Shown here: positions 58,481 to 64,000 of the stretch, piece by piece
Layout: the number at the start of each line of letters is the position of its first letter
Position numbering within the stretch: the first letter of the stretch is position 1
Assembly: GCA_021234155.1 (NCBI GenBank)
Contig: JAJEKV010000047.1
Coordinates: forward strand, 1,726,494 to 1,790,493
Direction: 5' to 3'
Length of the DNA stretch: 64,000 bases
DNA from: Isoetes taiwanensis
Lineage: Eukaryota > Streptophyta > Lycopodiopsida > Isoetales > Isoetaceae
Program-made: the position numbers and the translations under genes
Notes under the pieces: generated by a model
Told to the model about the DNA's origin: nothing
What the model saw: the letters and a program-made list of their open reading frames with translations, nothing else
Database searches by the model: none

Positions 58481-59030
58481 TCTAATAATCATATATGGAT
58501 AATACTAAAGCCAAAATAAGATGATAGTTTGTGCGCTATATAATACTAAAGCCAAAATAAGATGATAGTTTGCGCACGATCTTGCACGTTGATTTTAGAA
58601 CTTTTGTTGTATAATGTTAGATTGTAAAATTAGTTGAAAAGTGCCGAATGAAGAGGCACTCTAGATTGTAAGTATTTGGTTGCATTCTAACATCAACTCT
58701 TCCTCTCCAATGATGTCTTTAGTCGATTTGGGTTGTTGCCTACTAACGGAATTACGATATATATTATGCCTTTAAATTGTGAAGAAAAGTGACAGTACGG
58801 GAAAAAAAACTTCTCCCCTCTCCGTGGCATGAGTTATCTTCTACGACCTTTTCAGCTAATAGGGCAAGTGCATGCCGGATTTGGCATGGCCAAGGTGGTC
58901 AGATTTGGCACCCATGCAACCACACTGGTTGCTTCATAATTTGAAGGTATTGGATTTGCTATTACCTACAAGAAATACGGTTTTGAAATCGCCTGACGGT
59001 CCTTGCCTTGTGAAAATTAGTCTGTCACAT
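58481..59030. other. Short tandem repeat, otherwise empty
   Basis: AATACTAAAGCCAAAATAAG at 58501 recurs at 58542 (41-base step). The remainder to 59030 shows no gene. Confidence 0.5.
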
Positions 59031-59925
59031 TTGCCTGGATGAGATATGGTTCCTACACATAGCATGCAGGTTCCTGCTTTCATACTACAGATTTTCATGG
59101 TACGTACTTTGAGATTCTTGGTCGCTGCACCCACACAAAGTCCTTGTAAAACCAATGAAGACTGACTCAGAGGTCCTTAGGAAATGGACCTACTTGGAGC
59201 TAAGTTAAAGATTTGTAGATCTTCTATACAGGTAACAAAATTGATGGGTTAGCCTTATAAGATTGTTTCAAATTCGTAGGGTGTTTACATTCCATGAAAG
59301 TAGAGGTTAATAATTCAAGAATGCTTGCTTTAAAATGGGTCCGACAATAGAGAAACACCGCAGCCGCATATTAGAAGCAGCGTTTATGGGCACAACATAT
59401 TAGAAGCAGCGTTTATGGGCACAACATATTTACCAAGCACGGTTTCAGATGGAAAAATGATCTGAAGAAAGTAAGTTAAATTCTAGATATTTCCAACGAA
59501 GAACTACATCACAACTTGATGATCAACTTGTTGAACTATTCTATTCTATTCTTGATGATTCTTTTGGCTGTTGTAGATCAATGTTAAAGCTGCAGAACCA
59601 TTGAAAGATCCCCAAGATTATCCGAACTTTTTCTGATTGGGAATGGACTCTTGAGACAGAAGCACGGACAAGGGCCAATAGGCAAGGTTTTACTATGGAC
59701 TATTTATCCTTTCTTTTTGTTTTCTTTTCCATAACTGTCTTCTTTCTTGAGTTCCAGGCAAGAATTTGTTTCCTCAAAGGATTATGTGGAGCATGCAAGT
59801 TCCTTGCATGTGGACTTGATTGAAGAGCTTAAGGCATTGTCCATGCTTCCCTTGTTAATTGCAACAATGAAGAAGTAAGCTCATGCATTTATAGTTTTTA
59901 GTTCGTGTGGATGCATCTTTAGTCA
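59030..59925 (+). repeat. Dispersed repeat, copy 3 (exon-like content, best preserved)
   Basis: Collinear with 35210-36010. It contains two coding-looking pieces. DWEWTLETEARTRANRQ ends at a GTTTTA donor near 59684. After a pyrimidine-rich acceptor near 59765 the sequence reads EFVSSKDYVEHASSLHVDLI, then EELKALSMLPLLIATMKK before GTAAGC at 59876. Phases agree if the acceptor is GCAAG. So this repeat seems to be a duplicated piece of a spliced gene. The parent gene is not recognised. It lies between two Helitron 3' ends. Confidence 0.6.
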
Positions 59926-60014
59926 AGTCGAAAGTTGACACCGTTCATAAGGCCATTTTTTCCATGTTTTGCATTGCTTGCATCCAAGAGATATCGTTCG
60001 GTCTTATTAAGCAA

Positions 60015-60043
60015 CTAGTAACGGTGCCCAGCGTTGCTGGGCA
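60015..60043 (-). mobile_element. Helitron 3' terminus, minus orientation
   Basis: Read on the minus strand: TGCCCAGC AAC GCTGGGCA (60043-60025, 8-bp stem, 3-base loop), then CCGTTA, then CTAG (60018-60015), then T. This has the same geometry as the plus-strand terminus at 58449-58478, but a different stem sequence. The element body lies to the right on the plus coordinates and therefore includes the polypyrimidine tract. Confidence 0.75.
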
Positions 60044-60074
60044 AAAATTGGGTGTTCCATGTGAAAATTTGGGT

Positions 60075-61332
60075 TTTCCGCTTCCTTTTTCCTTTCAACT
60101 TTCCATTCCCTTTTCATACTTTCCCCACCCTTTTGCTTTGCGCTGTTCCCTTTTTCCCTTTCCTTTCTCTTTCCCCTTCCTTTACATTTTCCCTTTCCCG
60201 TTCCCTTTCCCTTTTCATATGCCTCTTTCCATTCCTTTTTCTCAAACTTTTTTATGTACCCTTTTTCCTTCTTTCCCCATCCTCTTTCCCCTTTTCCCCT
60301 TTCCACTTTCTCCTTTCTTGTTTCTTTTTTCTTTTCTCTTTTTCATACTCTTTTTCCCTTTCTTTTTTCTATTTCCTCACCCTTTCCCTCTTCCCTTTTT
60401 TCTCATGCCCTTTTCTCCTTCCTCTTTTCCTCTTTTGCTATTCCTTGCTCCCTACCCTTTGTCTATTCTACTTTCCCCCCACCCTTTTCCTCCTTTTTCC
60501 ATCCTTTCCCTCTTCCTTTTTCTCGATGCTCTGCTTTGCTTCCTTTTCTCTTTCTTCACCCTTCTCTCTTCCCCTTCTTTCCTTTTTTCTTTTTCTCGCC
60601 CTTTTTCCCAAGTTTCTTTTTCCTTTTCCTCTTTCCTTTTTCTTTTTTTCCCATGGACTTTGCAACCTTTTTTTCTTATTTTCCCTTACCTTTTTTCTCC
60701 TTTTCACCCTTACTTCTTACCCTTCTCAAGCAAGTAGTCTTTTTCCTTTCCCTTCCCCCCGCTTCTATCTTTTCCCTTTTTCCTTTTCTCCTTCTTCCTT
60801 TTTTTTTTTCCTTTATTCCTTTTTATTCCTTTTTCCTTTTCCCTTTCATCGCTTTTTTCTTTTCCTTCCCCTTTTCCGCTTTCCCTTTTCGCTTTTCCCT
60901 TTCATCGTTTTTCTTTTTCCTTTTCTTTCCTTCCCTTTTCCCTTTTCCCTTTTCCTTTCATGGTTTTCCTTTTCCCTTTCCCTTTTCCCTTTTCCCTTTC
61001 ATCGCTTTTTCCTTTTCCCTTCCCCCTTTCCTTTTCCTTTTCCCTTTCATCGCTTTTTCCTTTTCCCCTTTTCCCATTTCCCTTTCATCGCTTTTTCCTT
61101 TTTCTTTAACCTCCTTTTCCCTTTTTCCCCTTCCTTTTCCCCCCTTCTTTCCCTTTTTTTTCCTTTTTTTCCCTTATTCCATAGCGTTTTTCCTTTTTCC
61201 TTTTCCTTTTTCCCTTTCATCTCTTTTTCCTTTTCCTTCCCCCTTTTCCTTTTTTTTTTCCTTTTTCCTTTTCCCTTCCCCTTTTCCTTTTCCCTTTTCC
61301 CTTTTCCCTTTTCCCTTTTCCCTTTTCCCTAT
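60075..61332 (+). repeat. 1.25-kb polypyrimidine tract (TTTTCCC-type microsatellite)
   Basis: Nearly pure C and T on the plus strand, with CCTTTTCCC and TTTCCC units. Between about 60840 and 61220 a higher-order unit containing CCCTTTCATCGCTTTTT recurs every 20-80 bases. The last 50 bases are almost perfect TTTTCCC repeats. The complementary strand therefore has GGGAAAA runs. Three very long open frames span it, but they encode only Phe, Leu, Pro and Ser and are artefacts of composition. Confidence 0.95.
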
Positions 61333-62282
61333 CATAACGCCATAGTCAAGATGAAATTTTAGTTGAAGACACGCACACATCATCTCCACCATTGGTCAAT
61401 CAAATCCTATAACATTATAATATAAGATTCTTTCAGTCTCATTAAGTAGACAACAACTTCGCATGTAAGTTAAATTGAAGATTCAGAAAAGGTGGATCTC
61501 ATCAATAGTTACACCAAACAAACACCAGACAAATACTATTAGATAATAATCTTCCGCAGAAATAAAACACCAGGCTTAATAATCGCCACCGCATCGGTTA
61601 ATAGACACCAAGCAGAATAAACACCAAGCAGGAAAGAAACCAACAACACCGGAAAAATCATATAATGCCTGAAGGATTTTTACGCTCTGTGAGAAAATCC
61701 AAGTTTATATCTGAGAATATTTCTTTGCTACAGTTATCCTGCCACCATGCATCCCTAAATCGGGCAGTCGTGGATGCTCCTTCTATTCCATCCGGCAAAC
61801 TGAAGCTATTCGACTTTGGGTCGATGGATTGTCTAACTATCGAGTTCGCAGGTAGCACAACACAGCCAGACAGCTCGTTACTGCTAAGAGGAGCTGTTGA
61901 GAAGCTTCAATAAGAGGAGCTGTTGAGAAGCTTCAAGAACCTTTGGTTCTAATCCAAAACATGCTTAAATATCCCGCTGCTACTTAAATACCATGTTGCT
62001 GCTTAAACCCACTTGGCCGCTCCCTTAAATATGTCGCCATATAGCTCACAAATGTGTTGCTCTTCACACAACAGCTCACTCTTATAGCCATAAATTGTCT
62101 ATTCTAGAATCTTCCAGCGGATGTCGGCGTTAGGGAGCTTCCAGAAGAAGCTAAATCTTCCACAACGGTTTCTAGAAATTACTCCATCCTTTAGAATCTT
62201 CTAGTAGCTTCCATTACAGGCACCATTGAAATATTTATATTTTAATGTCTAATTATAGAGCATTCTAGAATCTATGCTATTA
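61333..62282. other. No gene recognised
   Basis: A short tandem (AAGAGGAGCTGTTGAGAAGC, twice, 61888-61935) is the only structure. A 23-base AGATTCTAGAA-type set of small inverted repeats occurs around 62100-62275. Confidence 0.4.
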
Positions 62283-62312
62283 TCTATATATAGTAATAAA
62301 AGCAAAATGTAG
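62283..62312 (+). mobile_element. Possible Helitron 5' terminus
   Basis: After A at 62282 the sequence begins TCTATATATAGTAATAAAAG and continues CAAAATGTAG. TC followed by an AT-rich TATATA and AATAAAAGC stretch is the usual look of plant Helitron 5' ends. The element would run to the right, past the window edge, and carry the PPR fragment. Confidence 0.45.
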
Positions 62313-62918
62313 TGTGTGCAGAGCATCTCGGCCGTCAATTTTTTTCCCAAAACTTTCATTGTGAGCCGTCCAGTTGTTAGTTATTATTTTAACTTTTCGG
62401 CTAGGTCAATGCATCAGAAACCTAGTAGAACGATTTTGTGATTGTGGATTGCACCATAACCTTCCTAATTGCTTTCCTCAATAACATGTACTGTGTGTAT
62501 AATAGCTTCAAATTACCGGGTCCGATCATAATGTCGGAACTTCTGCTGGTAAAGATAAATTGGTTATTTTTCTATACTTGGAAATCTTTCATGAAATTAT
62601 GTTGATCCTTCATTTTGCTTATCCTCCTTGTTGCCTTTGATGCCCCTCTCACATGATTGAAGATCGCCGCCGATGGTCTTCGCCTCCGCTGTGTTTGCTC
62701 GCCTCCAATAATTCATCAAAATTTCATGGAGTCTTATGGCCTTAATTCCTTGTTTCCCTAAATATCAATGTAAAGTTCATGAGTTTTCTTGTCTAAAATT
62801 TGAGAAGAGTTTGTTTGTGAACATTTCAAATTCAAACTTCGAGACATAATGCATTGAAGCAAAATGGGTTATGTTTTAACAATTTTGCGAGTGGTCTCCC
62901 GATATAACTGTTGGTTGT

Positions 62919-63330
62919 ATGATGTTTGGGGATTGCTCAATGTCCAGCAGCGGATGTGGGTTAATTGGGCGTTCCATTGTTTGCGTAAATTCGTCAGGAA
63001 GGCGTGGTTCCCTTGAAACATGTTTTGCACCGGTTGGATTTATTGAAGTATATGCTTGGCCCTCCATGGAAATGCGTGGTATGATCATTTCTTTAATCAT
63101 AACATGGAATGCTATGATTGGGTATTGGGTAACCGCTAGAGATGGCAATATATTATTTTCAAGACATGTGAAGCCAAATGCAAGAACTTTTATTATCATG
63201 CTATCCGCATGTACAAGCTCGCAGGTCTAGGAGAAGGCAAGCTCTTTGGCGTGCATCACCGGAAGTATAGTCGCCTCAAAACAAAGGGCTACGTTGGACA
63301 CTTGAACTTCATGAGTGCTTTGTAAATTCA
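62919..63330 (+). pseudogene. Pentatricopeptide repeat (PPR) gene fragment
   Basis: ITWNAMIGYWV at 63100-63130 is the hallmark of a PPR motif (VxWNAMI). VKPNARTFIIMLSACTSSQV at 63168-63228 is the start of the next (KPNxxTFxxxLSAC). After a stop, the following frame gives a further EGKL..VHH-like piece to about 63290. PPR proteins bind organelle RNA. One or two repeats remain, with a deletion inside the first, so this is a fragment, possibly carried by the Helitron proposed to start at 62283. Confidence 0.5.
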
Positions 63331-64000
63331 GTTGCTTAACTTGGTGGTTCATAAAGTAAGTATCAAACTCAAATTCATATAATTGCACGCTTTCGAATAG
63401 CTGAATCAAATTGCATTCTATGCTTGAAGAGAATCAATTTGTCTCATTCTTTACTTATCCTTCCATCTGCACTTTGTTTATAACAATCCCAAGTCACTTC
63501 ATATTTTGTTTACAACAGTCCCAAGTCACTTCATGCTCACATACTCTAACGTTTATATCTATTTAAGAATTAAAAAAACTCCTTCAATTTGTATTTTTAC
63601 ACATCAGGTTTGGATCCAGAGTTCTTATAATATCATGCATACCGGTTGCTTAGGTAGATTAAATATGACTGCCTTGAAGAGCACAGCAAACAACTGGAAA
63701 TGAAGCCGAGGCTAATGATTATATGCATCACTCTTTTGCTATCAGATATTTGGTATATAATGCAGGAGCAACTCCAAAAGGAGTTTTGAGTATGATGGAG
63801 ATATCGGCTCTTACTATTTACCATATAAAGAGTCATTTGCAAGAAATGATCTTTGTATTCGCCAATTTTACTTCCCATTTTGTATAATGATTTATTATGT
63901 TCTATTTGCAAAAATATCTTCTAGCAAAATATCTCCCAACGACTCTCAATGGTAATTAGGGATTGGCGACACTATGGCCGTTCCTTATTCATTTGTTGTT
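63331..64000. other. No gene recognised
   Basis: AT-rich sequence to the end of the window. A two-copy CCCAAGTCACTTCAT repeat (63488 and 63521) is the only structure seen. Confidence 0.4.

Noticed and set aside
59907-61362. Three very long plus-strand ORFs (276, 442 and 363 codons)
   Set aside because: They fall in a pure C/T tract that has almost no stop codons in any frame and encode only Phe/Leu/Pro/Ser. They are compositional artefacts.
60007-61392. Minus-strand Lys/Glu/Gly-rich ORFs over the same tract
   Set aside because: Complement of the same microsatellite, with no domain and no coding support.
1-64000. tRNA, rRNA or CRISPR features
   Set aside because: No clear tRNA cloverleaf, no rRNA sequence, and regularly spaced short repeats with unique spacers are absent; the palindrome cluster is irregularly spaced and the DNA is eukaryotic.

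Overview
This is nuclear DNA of a land plant. The evidence is a Ty1/copia element with a TG...CA LTR, a Ty3/gypsy chromodomain fragment, L1-type LINEs, Helitron ends, MULE-type foldback elements, an OVATE-family gene remnant, an F-box gene, and a spliced gene joining a MIP1-type leucine zipper to a DUF547 domain (a plant combination). The exact lineage cannot be read from this sequence. A large-genome, repeat-rich plant such as a fern or gymnosperm fits the texture, but that is inference.

Layout. 0-2 kb: the 3' end of a decayed Copia element (reverse transcriptase, RNase H, polypurine tract, LTR). 2-9.2 kb: non-genic, with a retroposed poly-A tail, two inverted-repeat structures and small repeats. 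9.2-10.1 kb: a frameshifted ORF of unknown family. 10.5-11.2 kb: an antisense gypsy/chromovirus fragment. 11.3-12.7 kb: two long foldback elements, one with a 9-bp target duplication. 13.0-14.2 kb: a broken OVATE-family gene on the minus strand. 16.6-19.9 kb: the best gene in the window, the minus-strand MIP1-zipper/DUF547 gene, whose exons join in phase. 22.7-23.7 kb: LINE 3' end. 26-33 kb: a GC-richer region with exon-like minus-strand fragments, an FCP1-like phosphatase remnant and a cluster of about 15 copies of a 22-28 nt palindrome.

35-45 kb: dispersed repeats, an F-box gene fragment, a LINE tail and a 0.75-kb tandem duplication. 45.8-47.0 kb: an intact single-exon F-box ORF, abutted by a decayed L1-type LINE (47.0-49.4 kb). 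50.9-55 kb: possible exons, a perfect 22-bp palindrome and a 3 x 452 bp tandem array. 56-64 kb: Helitron territory, with helicase fragments, two 3' termini facing each other, a 1.25-kb polypyrimidine tract beside one of them, a possible 5' terminus and a PPR fragment.

Only the DUF547 gene and the F-box gene look capable of making full products. There is no operon-like functional linkage. The window is mostly transposon sediment around two genes. Many fragments show compensating one-base frameshifts, so either pseudogene decay or uncorrected assembly indels must be considered throughout.
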